Notes: a model not told the origin generated them from the sequence alone. Positions 53,032-61,707 are shown, counted from the stretch's first letter. The stretch is DNA of 64,000 nucleotides from Shimia sagamensis (GCF_900182745.1 NZ_FXTY01000010.1:1-64000); one strand, 5' to 3'. Numbers and translations: made by a program.

Positions 53032-54264
53032 ATGACCATCAAAACAATTCTGGTTATCGGTACATTTGACACCAAAGACGACGAATTGAGTTTTCTATCG
53101 GGCGTGATTCAACAACAGGGTGGCCACGTGGTCACAATGGATGTTTCCGTTTTAGGGGACCCGTCCAAACCTACCAATTACTCAAAGCATGACGTTGCCG
53201 AAGAGGGCGGCAGCTCCATTCAGAAGGCCATCGACAGTGGAGATGAGAACCACGCCATGCAGATCATGGCGAAGGGTGCGAGCCTGTTGACAACGCGTTT
53301 GTTTGCGCAAGGCGAGTTTGACGGCATGATTGTGCTTGGCGGTACAATGGGAACGGACCTTGCTCTTGATGTGGCTGCGGCGCTGCCGTTGGGCGTGCCA
53401 AAGTACATCGTGTCTACGGTGGCGTTTTCACCACTCATTCCTTCAGAACGATTGGCTGCTGACACCCAGATGATCCTGTGGGCGGGGGGACTCTATGGAT
53501 TGAACTCAATCTGCAAAGCCTCGCTGTCTCAGGCGGCAGGCGCTGTGCTGGGAGCTGCGCGGGCCGTGCAGCGGCCGGATCCGGATAAGCCTTTGATTGG
53601 GATGACGTCGCTGGGAACATCGGCGCTGAAATACGTTATTCCTCTGATACCGGCGTTGGAAGCGCGGGGATTTGAAGTGGCGGTATTTCACGCAACCGGA
53701 ATGGGAGGTCGCGCCTTTGAATGTCTTGCTGCACAAGGCGCGTTTGCCTGTGTGTTTGATTTCTGCACGCAGGAGTTGGGCAACCATGTGAATGGCTCCA
53801 GCCTATCCGCTGGGGCGGATCGACTGACCGGCGCTGGCCAAAACGGCACCCCTCAGATTGTGGCTCCGGGCTGTTATGATCTGGTGGATGTGGTGGGGTG
53901 GCAGCCATTGGCGGAAAAGTGGGATAGTCACATGGCCCACGAACACAACCGTCTGTTGACCTCAATTGTCCTGCAAGCGGAGGAAACCAAAGCAGTCGCG
54001 CGTGCGCATTCGGAACAGTTGAAAACGGCCAAAGGGCCAGTCACACTGCTTTTACCGGAACATGGGTTGGGAGAATGGGACAGGGAAGGCGCGGACCTGC
54101 ACAATCCCGACGGGCTTGCAGCATTCCTGAATGAGCTTGAAACTACGTTGCCACCAAACGTTCAAACACACCGCCTTGCATGCCACATCAATGACAGCGC
54201 ATTTGCAGACAAGGCGCTTGAGGTGATTGATGGCTGGTGCGCCGACGGAACGATCAGGATTTAG
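53032..54264 (+). CDS. UPF0261 / Tm-1-like ATP-binding domain protein
   Basis: A 410-residue protein of the UPF0261 family, whose N-terminal half resembles the ATP-binding domain of tomato Tm-1. It begins TILVIGTFDTKDDELSFLSG and includes GMIVLGGTMGTDLALDVAAA near residue 100-120, LIGMTSLGTSALKYVIPLIP near 189-208, and HATGMGGRAFECLAAQG near 220. Bacterial members often stand beside a TIM-barrel partner and sugar or carboxylate catabolic genes; their reaction is not established. Here the TIM-barrel partner is absent. It is the last gene of the TTT-aldehyde dehydrogenase operon and overlaps the end of hpaR by 11 bp tail to tail. Confidence 0.88.
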   Translation: MTIKTILVIGTFDTKDDELSFLSGVIQQQGGHVVTMDVSVLGDPSKPTNYSKHDVAEEGGSSIQKAIDSGDENHAMQIMAKGASLLTTRLFAQGEFDGMIVLGGTMGTDLALDVAAALPLGVPKYIVSTVAFSPLIPSERLAADTQMILWAGGLYGLNSICKASLSQAAGAVLGAARAVQRPDPDKPLIGMTSLGTSALKYVIPLIPALEARGFEVAVFHATGMGGRAFECLAAQGAFACVFDFCTQELGNHVNGSSLSAGADRLTGAGQNGTPQIVAPGCYDLVDVVGWQPLAEKWDSHMAHEHNRLLTSIVLQAEETKAVARAHSEQLKTAKGPVTLLLPEHGLGEWDREGADLHNPDGLAAFLNELETTLPPNVQTHRLACHINDSAFADKALEVIDGWCADGTIRI

Positions 54265-54694
54265 GTTTGGCGCCAGGATCAAGCATGGCGAGGAGGTCCA
54301 GCAGGGTCTCGTAGTTTTCCTCGCCAAGCGTGTCTTTGAAACCCGCAACAATCTGGGTGGATTGAGACGCGTGATTGTCAATGATTTGCTGGCCAGCAGG
54401 TGTGATCTCAAGGAACTGACGGCGGCGGTCTTCTTCGTCGCGGATTTGGGTGACCAACTCTTTCTCTCTTAACGTGGCCGCGATGCGAGTCAGGCTGGAA
54501 AACAGAAGGCTGGATCGGTCTGCAACCGTTTTGCTGTCGGTGCGGCCATACTCCGAAAGAACGCGCAAGATGCGCCACTGTTGTTCGGTGATCCCGGTTT
54601 CAGAAAGCATCTCCCGTATCGGGAGCATGACACCTTCGCGGGCACGAATAAGAGCGATGGGCAGAGAGCGCGCGGTTGACGGGAGCGGTTTCAT
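54254..54694 (-). CDS. hpaR: Homoprotocatechuate operon repressor HpaR (MarR family)
   Basis: A 146-residue winged-helix regulator beginning MKPLPSTARSLPIALIRARE, which fits the start of HpaR/HpcR. The DNA-binding domain is at about 30-105, with ITEQQWRILRVLSEYGRTDS, the recognition helix SLLFSSLTRIAATLREKELV, and the wing RDEEDRRRQFLEITPAGQQI. It is transcribed away from the hpa operon with 124 bp between, the arrangement known in other bacteria where HpaR represses the meta-cleavage genes and is released by 4-hydroxyphenylacetate or homoprotocatechuate. A perfect palindrome lies in that gap. An upstream start that would add 23 residues is possible but less likely. Confidence 0.9.
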   Translation of the reverse strand: MKPLPSTARSLPIALIRAREGVMLPIREMLSETGITEQQWRILRVLSEYGRTDSKTVADRSSLLFSSLTRIAATLREKELVTQIRDEEDRRRQFLEITPAGQQIIDNHASQSTQIVAGFKDTLGEENYETLLDLLAMLDPGAKPKS

Positions 54695-54743
54695 GGTCTG
54701 AGCCTCACAAGTGTCGATATCTGTGACTTGCACCACAATATGC

Positions 54744-54775
54744 CGGTTGACAACCGAACTCAAAATTAATTATCA
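54744..54775 (+). promoter_or_regulatory. Putative hpa promoter with overlapping operator palindrome
   Basis: CGGTTGACAACCG at 54744-54756 is a perfect 13-bp palindrome. It contains TTGACA (54747-54752), an ideal -35 box, with TTATCA at 54770-54775 after a 17-bp spacer as a possible -10. Repressor bound to the palindrome would block polymerase. The promoter reading is inference. Confidence 0.55.
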
Positions 54776-54818
54776 AGGCAATAGTTGCGATGACAATTAA
54801 ATACCCAAGGGAGGGCGG

Positions 54819-55208
54819 ATGCCACACTTTCAGATCGACTATTCTGCCAACCTCGAAGAGGTCGTGGATATGGCGGCTTTGTGTGAGGTGATCCGCGCAA
54901 CGGCGGCGCAAATCGAGACCTTCCCACTAGCAGGTATTCGTGTCCGAGCGACGCGCGTAGATTATTGTGCAATGGCAGACGGAAGCCCCAAACACGGGTT
55001 TCTAGACTTGAGTATTCGGCTCCGGGCTGGTCGGCCTGAAGACGTAAAAAAAGCTGCGGTTGAGCGCATTTTTGCGGCGCTCAAAGAGTTTGTTGCGCCA
55101 GCCATGGCCACCCAGTCCATCGCACTTTCAGCCGAGATGCGAGACATCGACGCCGATCTTTCACCAAAATTCGGAAATGTCCGTGACCATCTGGAGACCT
55201 CAGCATGA
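54819..55208 (+). CDS. hpaF: 5-carboxymethyl-2-hydroxymuconate isomerase
   Basis: A 129-residue member of the tautomerase superfamily (CHMI). It would isomerise 5-carboxymethyl-2-hydroxymuconate in the homoprotocatechuate route. The first residue after Met is Pro2, the catalytic base of the superfamily. MPHFQIDYSANLEEVVDMAA at the start and RATRVDYCAMADGSPKHGFL followed by DLSIRLRAG in the middle match the CHMI pattern. GGGAGGG precedes the ATG. It is the first gene of the operon and overlaps hpaE by four bases. Confidence 0.92.
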   Translation: MPHFQIDYSANLEEVVDMAALCEVIRATAAQIETFPLAGIRVRATRVDYCAMADGSPKHGFLDLSIRLRAGRPEDVKKAAVERIFAALKEFVAPAMATQSIALSAEMRDIDADLSPKFGNVRDHLETSA

Positions 55209-56716
55209 GCATACTCGACGACAATATTGCAAAGCTGGACGGGTTTCTGTCACGCTTTCGTACCGAAGGTATTCAGAACCGGATTGCGGGTCAGGATGTG
55301 AAGGGAAGTGCAGGGACGTTTCAGAATACGTCACCCGTTGACAAAACCCTGATTTGTGACGTCGCGCATGGGACAGGTGTTGACATTGATGCCGCTGCTG
55401 ATGCGGCTCACGCTGCTTTTGCCGCTTGGCGCGATATGCCAGCTTTGGCACGCAAGAAAATTCTGATCCGCATCGCTGAAGGCATCGAGGCGCGTGCGGT
55501 GGAAATTGCGCTCTGTGAGTGCTGGGACACCGGACAAGCGTATAAATTTATGTCCAAGGCGGCGTTGCGCGGGGCAGAAAACTTCAGGTATTTTGCTGAT
55601 CAGGTTGTGCAGGCGCGTGATGGCCAGCACTTAAAATCACCAACTTTGATGAACATCACCACGCGTGTGCCAATTGGCCCGGTGGGGGTGATTACTCCGT
55701 GGAATACGCCTTTCATGCTCTCAACATGGAAGATTGCACCAGCTTTGGCGGCGGGTTGCACTGTTGTGCATAAGCCCGCTGAGGCCTCGCCGCTGACCGC
55801 GCGCCTGCTTGTGGAAATCGCCGAAGAGGCAGGTTTGCCGCCGGGTGTCTTGAACACGGTGAACGGGTTTGGCGAAGAGGCGGGCAAGGCTCTGTGCGAA
55901 AATCCTAAGATTAAGGCGATTGCATTTGTCGGTGAAAGCCGCACGGGCAGCTTGATTACCAAACAGGGGGCGGACACGCTTAAGCGTAATCACCTAGAAC
56001 TTGGTGGGAAAAATCCTGTGATCGTGTTTGATGACGCCGATCTGGATCGGGCCTTGGATGCAGCGATCTTTATGATTTATTCGATCAACGGTGAGCGTTG
56101 TACGTCATCCTCGCGCTTGCTGGTGCAGGACACCATCCGCGATGCGTTTGAGGCCAAGCTGATCAAACGGGTCAACAACATCAAGGTAGGGCACCCGCTT
56201 GATCCCGCCACAGAAATCGGCCCGTTGGTGACCGAAGAGCATTTCAACAAAGTCACGAGTTATTTTGACATCGCCAAAGAAGACGGCGCGACAGTTGCTG
56301 CCGGTGGTGTCACCGTAGGGGACGAAGGCTATTTTGTACGTCCGACGCTTTTCACGCAGGCCAACAACCAAATGCGCATTGCACAGGAGGAAATCTTTGG
56401 ACCGGTACTGACGTCAATCCCGTTCTCGACGGAAGAAGAGGCTTTGCAGATCGCCAACGACATTCCATATGGCCTGACCGGATACGTTTGGACCAACGAC
56501 CTGACCCGCGCGCTTAGGTTCACCGACAAACTCGAAGCGGGCATGATCTGGGTGAATTCGGAAAACGTGCGCCACTTGCCGACGCCTTTTGGAGGGGTCA
56601 AGGCCAGCGGCATCGGCCGGGACGGCGGTGACTGGTCGTTTGACTTCTACATGGAGCAAAAGCACATCGGTTTTGCCACTGGCCAACACAAAATCACCAA
56701 GCTGGGAGCGTTGTGA
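55205..56716 (+). CDS. hpaE: 5-carboxymethyl-2-hydroxymuconic semialdehyde dehydrogenase
   Basis: A 503-residue NAD-dependent aldehyde dehydrogenase that would oxidise the ring-cleavage product of homoprotocatechuate. The catalytic residues are Cys299 (INGERCTSSSR), Glu265 (HLELGGKNPV) and Asn167 (TPWNTPF), and the GERCTSSSR surrounding is typical for HpaE-type enzymes. It overlaps hpaF by four bases (ATGA), and its stop overlaps the start of hpaD (TGATG), so the genes are translated in step. It is distinct from the two other aldehyde dehydrogenases of this window. Confidence 0.93.
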   Translation: MSILDDNIAKLDGFLSRFRTEGIQNRIAGQDVKGSAGTFQNTSPVDKTLICDVAHGTGVDIDAAADAAHAAFAAWRDMPALARKKILIRIAEGIEARAVEIALCECWDTGQAYKFMSKAALRGAENFRYFADQVVQARDGQHLKSPTLMNITTRVPIGPVGVITPWNTPFMLSTWKIAPALAAGCTVVHKPAEASPLTARLLVEIAEEAGLPPGVLNTVNGFGEEAGKALCENPKIKAIAFVGESRTGSLITKQGADTLKRNHLELGGKNPVIVFDDADLDRALDAAIFMIYSINGERCTSSSRLLVQDTIRDAFEAKLIKRVNNIKVGHPLDPATEIGPLVTEEHFNKVTSYFDIAKEDGATVAAGGVTVGDEGYFVRPTLFTQANNQMRIAQEEIFGPVLTSIPFSTEEEALQIANDIPYGLTGYVWTNDLTRALRFTDKLEAGMIWVNSENVRHLPTPFGGVKASGIGRDGGDWSFDFYMEQKHIGFATGQHKITKLGAL

Positions 56717-57570
56717 TGGGAGAGATTGTTCTGGCTGCAAAGTGCACACATGTGCCGACCATGCTAATGAGCGAACAGGAGGGCCCGGTCAAAGGGGCTC
56801 GCCAACCGGCCATCGACGGGCATTTTGAAATTGCCCGACGCGCGAAAGAGCTTGGGGCCGACACAATTGTCATTTGCGACACCCATTGGGTGATCAATGC
56901 GGGCTTTCATATCAACGCCAACAGCCGGTTTGAGGGCCTGTTTACCTCAAACGAATTTCCGCAATTTATTCAGGACATGCCTTATAACTATGCGGGTAAT
57001 CCGGAACTGGGGGACGCAATTGCCAAAGAGGCGTCTGATCGTGGCGCCCATACTTTGGCGCACCACCTCGACTCGCTTGAATTGGAATATGGTACGCTAG
57101 TGCCGATGCGGTTTATGTCGCGTGCACATGATATGAAGGTTGTGTCGGTGGCCGCCTGGTGCACGGTACATGGCCACGATGAAAGCCGCGTTGTGGGTGA
57201 GGCAATCCGCGCGGCGGTTGAGGCATCTGACAGCAAGGTTCTCTTGGTCGCGTCTGGCTCACTGTCGCACAAAATCTGGCCAAACAAAGATTATGCCGCC
57301 AACAACGGCACCTTTACGATCAGCTCCGAATTCAATCGGCAAATGGACTTGCACGTGCTGGATATGTGGCAGCGGGGGGATCACGCGACTTTCCTCAAGA
57401 TGCTGCCAGAATACGCTGAGTACTGCTGTGGCGAAGGCTCGATGCACGACACGGCGATGCTCTATGGTGCGCTGGGCTGGGACCAATACGAGGCGAAATG
57501 CGAAGTTGTAACCGAGTATTTCCCGAGCTCAGGCACAGGCCAGACCAACGTCATCTTTCCAGTCCAATAG
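56716..57570 (+). CDS. hpaD: Homoprotocatechuate 2,3-dioxygenase, LigB family
   Basis: A 284-residue extradiol dioxygenase of the LigB (class III) superfamily, close in sequence and length to enterobacterial HpaD/HpcB. It would open the ring of 3,4-dihydroxyphenylacetate next to the hydroxyls, using Fe(II). The metal-binding histidines His12 (AAKCTHVPTM) and His57 (VICDTHWVI) are present, as are TSNEFPQFIQDMPYNYAGNP, LVASGSLSHKIWPN, and the C-terminal EVVTEYFPSSGTGQTNVIFP. A GTG one codon upstream is an alternative start, but the ATG overlaps the hpaE stop in the usual way. Next to it is an unrelated dioxygenase with the same predicted function. Confidence 0.95.
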   Translation: MGEIVLAAKCTHVPTMLMSEQEGPVKGARQPAIDGHFEIARRAKELGADTIVICDTHWVINAGFHINANSRFEGLFTSNEFPQFIQDMPYNYAGNPELGDAIAKEASDRGAHTLAHHLDSLELEYGTLVPMRFMSRAHDMKVVSVAAWCTVHGHDESRVVGEAIRAAVEASDSKVLLVASGSLSHKIWPNKDYAANNGTFTISSEFNRQMDLHVLDMWQRGDHATFLKMLPEYAEYCCGEGSMHDTAMLYGALGWDQYEAKCEVVTEYFPSSGTGQTNVIFPVQ

Positions 57571-57579
57571 GAGGCCTCG

Positions 57580-58563
57580 ATGCCCGTTCCAGCCCCAAAC
57601 CTCTATCCGGACTTTAACACAATCCGGCTGAGCCATCTCTGTTTGAACGTCAAAGATCTGAATGCATCAAAAAAGTTCTATACCGAAATTCTAGGACTAC
57701 AGGTGTCAGATGAGAGCGAAAGCCACATCTATCTGCGCGCCATGGAAGAGCGCGGTCACCATTGTGTGATCCTGCAGAAATCGGATCAGCCCGGTACAGT
57801 TGAGGTGATGGGGTTTAAGACGTTTGACGAAGCCGACCTGGACCGCGCTGAGATCTACTTCAAAGCCAAAGGACGCCCAACCTCTTGGAGTGAGCGCCCG
57901 TATCAAGGCAGGACGTTGTTGACCTCAGACAACATGGGCATTCCGCTGGAGTTTTATCACAAGATGGACCGGCTTGAACCGATCCATCAGAAGTATGCGC
58001 TCTACCGGGGTGTCAAACCTTTGCGCATCGATCACTTCAACTGCTTCAGCCATGACGTGGATGCCTCCGCCGCGTTTTATTCCGACTTCGGGTTCCGGGT
58101 GACGGAATACACCGAGGACGAAGACAGCAAACGGCTTTGGGCGGCCTGGCTACACCGCAAAGGTGGGGTGCATGACATGGCTTTCACCAACGGGACCGGC
58201 CCCCGCATGCATCATGTGGCATTTTGGGTGCCGACGCCGCTCAATATCATTGATCTGCTCGATCTGATGTCGACCACCGGCTATGTTGACAACATCGAAC
58301 GTGGTCCCGGACGCCACGGGATTTCGAATGCGTTTTTCCTGTATGTATTGGATCCCGACGGTCACCGAATTGAGATCTATTGCTCTGATTATCAGACCGT
58401 TGACCCTGATCTTGAACCAATCAAATGGGACCTCAAAGACCCGCAGCGCCAAACCCTTTGGGGGGCGGCAGCACCAGAAAGTTGGTTCAAACATGGCACA
58501 ACGTTTGTCGGCGTCGACACCAAAGAGTCCGACTTGAATGCCAGCCCGATAATTGCGCCATGA
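57580..58563 (+). CDS. Homoprotocatechuate 2,3-dioxygenase, VOC family (second, unrelated enzyme)
   Basis: A 327-residue type I extradiol dioxygenase of the vicinal-oxygen-chelate fold, close to the Brevibacterium and Arthrobacter homoprotocatechuate dioxygenases. The metal triad is His152 (RIDHFNCF), His211 or His212 (GPRMHHVAFW) and Glu265 (GHRIEIYC). The catalytic acid/base His198 (GGVHDMAFT) and the Tyr255 that stabilises the bound catecholate are also in place. IERGPGRHGISNAFFLYVLD then PDGHRIEIY is near-identical in pattern to that group. It begins nine bases after hpaD. Both enzymes would cleave the same bond in the same compound, so it is a redundant or specialised second ring-opener, for example for a different oxygen or metal regime or for a substituted catechol. 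Confidence 0.9.
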   Translation: MPVPAPNLYPDFNTIRLSHLCLNVKDLNASKKFYTEILGLQVSDESESHIYLRAMEERGHHCVILQKSDQPGTVEVMGFKTFDEADLDRAEIYFKAKGRPTSWSERPYQGRTLLTSDNMGIPLEFYHKMDRLEPIHQKYALYRGVKPLRIDHFNCFSHDVDASAAFYSDFGFRVTEYTEDEDSKRLWAAWLHRKGGVHDMAFTNGTGPRMHHVAFWVPTPLNIIDLLDLMSTTGYVDNIERGPGRHGISNAFFLYVLDPDGHRIEIYCSDYQTVDPDLEPIKWDLKDPQRQTLWGAAAPESWFKHGTTFVGVDTKESDLNASPIIAP

Positions 58564-58651
58564 CCGCTGTATCATCGCATTGCGTGAGAGCGACACAGAT
58601 AGCGCAGCGATCCGAAGTACTAAAACCAACACCAACGCCAGGGAGTGGCGC

Positions 58652-60049
58652 ATGAACTGGGACGACTTTGCAAATTGGAGCAAACACATCGCCGATTGGG
58701 GCGCGCAATATCACAAAACCTTGCGCGACAGACCGGTGCGGGCGCAAACCAAACCGGGTGAAATCTCAGCACAGCTCGCCGATGAGCCCCCCACCAAAGG
58801 GGAAGACATGTCGGTCATCCTTAGGGATTTCGAAGACATTGTGATGCCGGGCATGACCCACTGGCAGCATCCACGCTTTTTTGCTTACTTTCCCGCAAAT
58901 GCCGCGCCGCCGTCCATGCTGGCTGAGCAGCTGGTCAACACCATGGCAGCACAATGTATGTTGTGGCAGACATCGCCTGCCGCCACGGAGGTTGAAGGTG
59001 TCATGATTGATTGGTTGCGTCAGGCCTTGGGGCTGCCGCAGCCCTATACCGGCGTCATTCAGGACAGCGCATCATCTGCGACGCTGTCGGCGGTCTTGAC
59101 CATGCGCGAGCGCGCCACTGGGTTTAGCGGCAACCGGGACGGGGTGAATGGCAAAGGCAGTTTGCGCATCTATTGTTCCGATCAGGTGCATTCCTCGATT
59201 GATCGCGCCTGTTGGGTGTCGGGCATCGGACAGGAAAACCTCGTCAAAATCTCCGGTAGTGGCGCGCGATATGGCATCGATACCGGCGCGCTTGAGGCGG
59301 CAATTGAAGCCGATATTGCAGCAGGTCACACACCCGCCGGAGTGATCGCTATTACCGGTGGAACCGGCGTCGGGGCGTCTGATACTTTGGGGCCAGTTCT
59401 GAAAATAGCGCGGAAATATGATCTCTATACCCATCTCGATGCCGCTTGGGCCGGGTCTGCCATGATCTGCCCGGAATTTCGCGACGATTTCTGGCAGGAT
59501 GTGGATGGTTTTGACAGTATTGTTTTTAATCCCCACAAGTGGCTGGGGGCTCAATTTGATTGCTCGGTTCAATTTCTTCGGGATGCGGGGCCGCAACTGG
59601 ATACGCTCAAAATTGAACCGGAGTATCTGAAAACCACCGGGGACGCCCTGACCAACTATTCTGAATGGACCATCCCGCTTGGTCGACGCTTTCGGGCGTT
59701 GAAGCTCTGGTTCCTGATCCGGTCTTATGGACTGGAAGGTTTGCAAGAGCGCATTCGCAACCATGTCGCTTGGGCCGAAGAGCTTTGTAGCAAGATCAGC
59801 GCGATGGACGGGTTTGAGATTGCTACAGATCCGATCCTCAGCCTGTTTTCCTTTCGCTGCCCGGGTGATGACGCGGCCCAGCAGCGCCTCGTTGACGCGC
59901 TTAACGCCGATGGGCGCATCTATCTGACTCAAGGGGCCTTTGAAGGCCGCAAGATCATTCGGGTTCAGGTTGGCCAGTTCGACACAACACGAGAAGATGT
60001 GATGGCTGTTTGTGCGGTCATCCAAGATGTTTGGGGGCAAATCAAATGA
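58652..60049 (+). CDS. Aromatic-L-amino-acid decarboxylase-like PLP enzyme
   Basis: A 465-residue group II decarboxylase. It has HPRFFAYFPANAAPPSMLAE near residue 73 (substrate and cofactor binding), QDSASSATLSAVLTMRERAT near 137 (phosphate binding), His180 (the stacking His), Asp263 in HLDAAWAGSAM, and the Schiff-base Lys296 in VFNPHKWLGAQFDC. These match DOPA/tyrosine decarboxylases and not glutamate decarboxylase. AGGGAG precedes the start. Placed inside a homoprotocatechuate operon, it suggests that the pathway begins with an aromatic amino acid: DOPA would give dopamine, whose oxidative deamination yields homoprotocatechuate, and tyrosine would give tyramine. It overlaps hpaG by four bases. 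Confidence 0.9.
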   Translation: MNWDDFANWSKHIADWGAQYHKTLRDRPVRAQTKPGEISAQLADEPPTKGEDMSVILRDFEDIVMPGMTHWQHPRFFAYFPANAAPPSMLAEQLVNTMAAQCMLWQTSPAATEVEGVMIDWLRQALGLPQPYTGVIQDSASSATLSAVLTMRERATGFSGNRDGVNGKGSLRIYCSDQVHSSIDRACWVSGIGQENLVKISGSGARYGIDTGALEAAIEADIAAGHTPAGVIAITGGTGVGASDTLGPVLKIARKYDLYTHLDAAWAGSAMICPEFRDDFWQDVDGFDSIVFNPHKWLGAQFDCSVQFLRDAGPQLDTLKIEPEYLKTTGDALTNYSEWTIPLGRRFRALKLWFLIRSYGLEGLQERIRNHVAWAEELCSKISAMDGFEIATDPILSLFSFRCPGDDAAQQRLVDALNADGRIYLTQGAFEGRKIIRVQVGQFDTTREDVMAVCAVIQDVWGQIK

Positions 60050-60900
60050 AGTTCGCAACGTATTGTGCCGATGGAAACGCTTTTTACGGAGCGGTGACCA
60101 ACACAGGCATGATTGCCCTGAACGGGGATTTTCCGCAGTGGCCAACGCTTTTGGATGTGGTTCAGAATGATGGTTTGGCTGAGCTTGCAGCCGCAGCCGA
60201 AGGTAAGGCTGTTACACATACGGACTTTGCGTATGAAATGGTGCTGCCCAATGCGCGCCGAATCCTTTGTGTCGGGGTCAATTTCCCTGATCGAAATGCC
60301 GAATACAAAGATGGCTCAGAACAGCCAAAATACATGTCTTTGTTCCCGCGGTTTGCTTCGGGTTTCACCGGTCACAATCAACCTTTGATCCGCCCCCCGG
60401 AAAGCCCTCAATTGGACTACGAAGGTGAAGTGGCGATTGTGATCGGCAAAGGCGGCCGCCGGATCGCACAGGCCGATGCCTATGATCATATCGCAGCGTT
60501 GACGCTTTGCAACGAAGGCACCATTCGCGATTGGGTCCGGCATGCAAAATTCAACGTCACGCAAGGCAAAAATTGGGATAAGTCTGGCGCCATCGGCCCG
60601 TGGCTTGTGCCCTTTACCGACGCCGCCCAGTTGGACGATGCCCGTATCATCACCCGCGTGAACGGGGAGGTACGCCAGGATGATGTCTTGGCCCGCATGA
60701 TGCACCCGATCCGGCGTGAAATTGAATACATCTCGACCTTCATGACGCTTGAACCTGGCGACATCATTGTCACGGGCACACCAACGGGATCAGGCGCGCG
60801 GCTTGATCCGCCGCAGTTCCTGAAGCCTGGAGATGTGGTGGAGATCGAAGTGAATGGCATCGGCACCCTGCGAAACACCATCGAGGATGAAGCCCAATGA
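60046..60900 (+). CDS. hpaG: FAH-family decarboxylase/isomerase of the homoprotocatechuate pathway (HpaG-type, single domain)
   Basis: A 284-residue fumarylacetoacetate hydrolase-family protein with a short N-terminal domain and a catalytic domain from about residue 70. The metal motif is visible: EGEVAIVIGKGGRRI (Glu pair), LCNEGTIRDWVRH, and GDIIVTGTPTGSGARLDPPQ at the end. It would decarboxylate 5-oxopent-3-ene-1,2,5-tricarboxylate. E. coli HpaG is a fused protein of two such domains (about 429 residues) covering decarboxylation and isomerisation; here only one domain is present. The ATG overlaps the preceding stop (ATGA). It also overlaps hpaH by four bases. A fumarylpyruvate hydrolase role is less likely because of context. 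Confidence 0.85.
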   Translation: MKFATYCADGNAFYGAVTNTGMIALNGDFPQWPTLLDVVQNDGLAELAAAAEGKAVTHTDFAYEMVLPNARRILCVGVNFPDRNAEYKDGSEQPKYMSLFPRFASGFTGHNQPLIRPPESPQLDYEGEVAIVIGKGGRRIAQADAYDHIAALTLCNEGTIRDWVRHAKFNVTQGKNWDKSGAIGPWLVPFTDAAQLDDARIITRVNGEVRQDDVLARMMHPIRREIEYISTFMTLEPGDIIVTGTPTGSGARLDPPQFLKPGDVVEIEVNGIGTLRNTIEDEAQ

Positions 60901-61697
60901 CGCCGGAATGCCACAAGGCGGCTGCCGAGGATCTATTGCGGGCAGAGAAGACAGGGCAACAGATTGATCTGTTGAGCAAACGCCATCCTGACATGGATAT
61001 GGACGATGCCTATGCCATCCAAAATGCGATTTACCATGCGAAACTGGCTGCAGGGCAGGCGGTGGTTGGTTGGAAGATCGGCCTGACGTCCAAAGCCATG
61101 CAATATGCGCTCAACATCGACATTCCCGATAGTGGCATCCTGTTTGACGATATGGTGTTTGCCCACGGCGCAACCGTGCCAAAGGGGCGGTTCATTCAAC
61201 CGCGTATTGAAGCTGAAATTGCCTTTGTGATGAAAGCTGGTATCGGTGGCGCGGATGTCACACGCGAAGAAGTGATTGCTGCGACCGATTATGTGTCCCC
61301 CTCTATCGAGATCCTCGACACGCGCATCCTGAGGGCTGACCCCGAGACCGGCCAAACGCGCTCAGTGCTTGATACAATCAGCGACAACGCGGCCAATGCC
61401 GGTGTGGTGTTGGGTCCGCAGCGGCACGCGGTTGACGCCTTTGATCTGCGCTGGGTTGGCGCGATCACGTCCCGCAGTGGCGACGTTGAGGAAACGGGCC
61501 TTGGTGCTGGCGTGCTGAATGACCCAGTGGAGAGCGTTGTTTGGCTTGCACGTCGGATGGCGCAATACGGGCAGATCATCGAACCTGGCCAAATCATCCT
61601 GTCCGGCAGCTTTATTCGTCCGGTCGAATGCCCCTCAGGCACGGAAATCCACGCAGACTTCGGCGCCTTCGGGGCGGTCGACATCACCTTCGCCTAA
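60897..61697 (+). CDS. hpaH: 2-oxo-hept-4-ene-1,7-dioate hydratase
   Basis: A 266-residue hydratase of the MhpD/HpaH family, related to the FAH fold. It adds water to 2-oxohept-4-ene-1,7-dioate. Visible features: DAYAIQNAIYHAKLAAGQAV, VGWKIGLTSKAMQYALNIDI, PRIEAEIAFVMKAGIGGADV with the metal-binding glutamates, and PGQIILSGSFIRPVECPSGT. It overlaps hpaG by four bases and precedes hpaI by ten. The order hpaG-H-I is that of the classical pathway. Confidence 0.94.
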   Translation: MTPECHKAAAEDLLRAEKTGQQIDLLSKRHPDMDMDDAYAIQNAIYHAKLAAGQAVVGWKIGLTSKAMQYALNIDIPDSGILFDDMVFAHGATVPKGRFIQPRIEAEIAFVMKAGIGGADVTREEVIAATDYVSPSIEILDTRILRADPETGQTRSVLDTISDNAANAGVVLGPQRHAVDAFDLRWVGAITSRSGDVEETGLGAGVLNDPVESVVWLARRMAQYGQIIEPGQIILSGSFIRPVECPSGTEIHADFGAFGAVDITFA

Positions 61698-61707
61698 AGG
61701 ACACTCC

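Noticed and set aside
61519-61707. Long N-terminal extension of the HpaI aldolase
   Set aside because: It would overlap hpaH out of frame. The ATG at 61708 matches the family start and has a ribosome-binding site.
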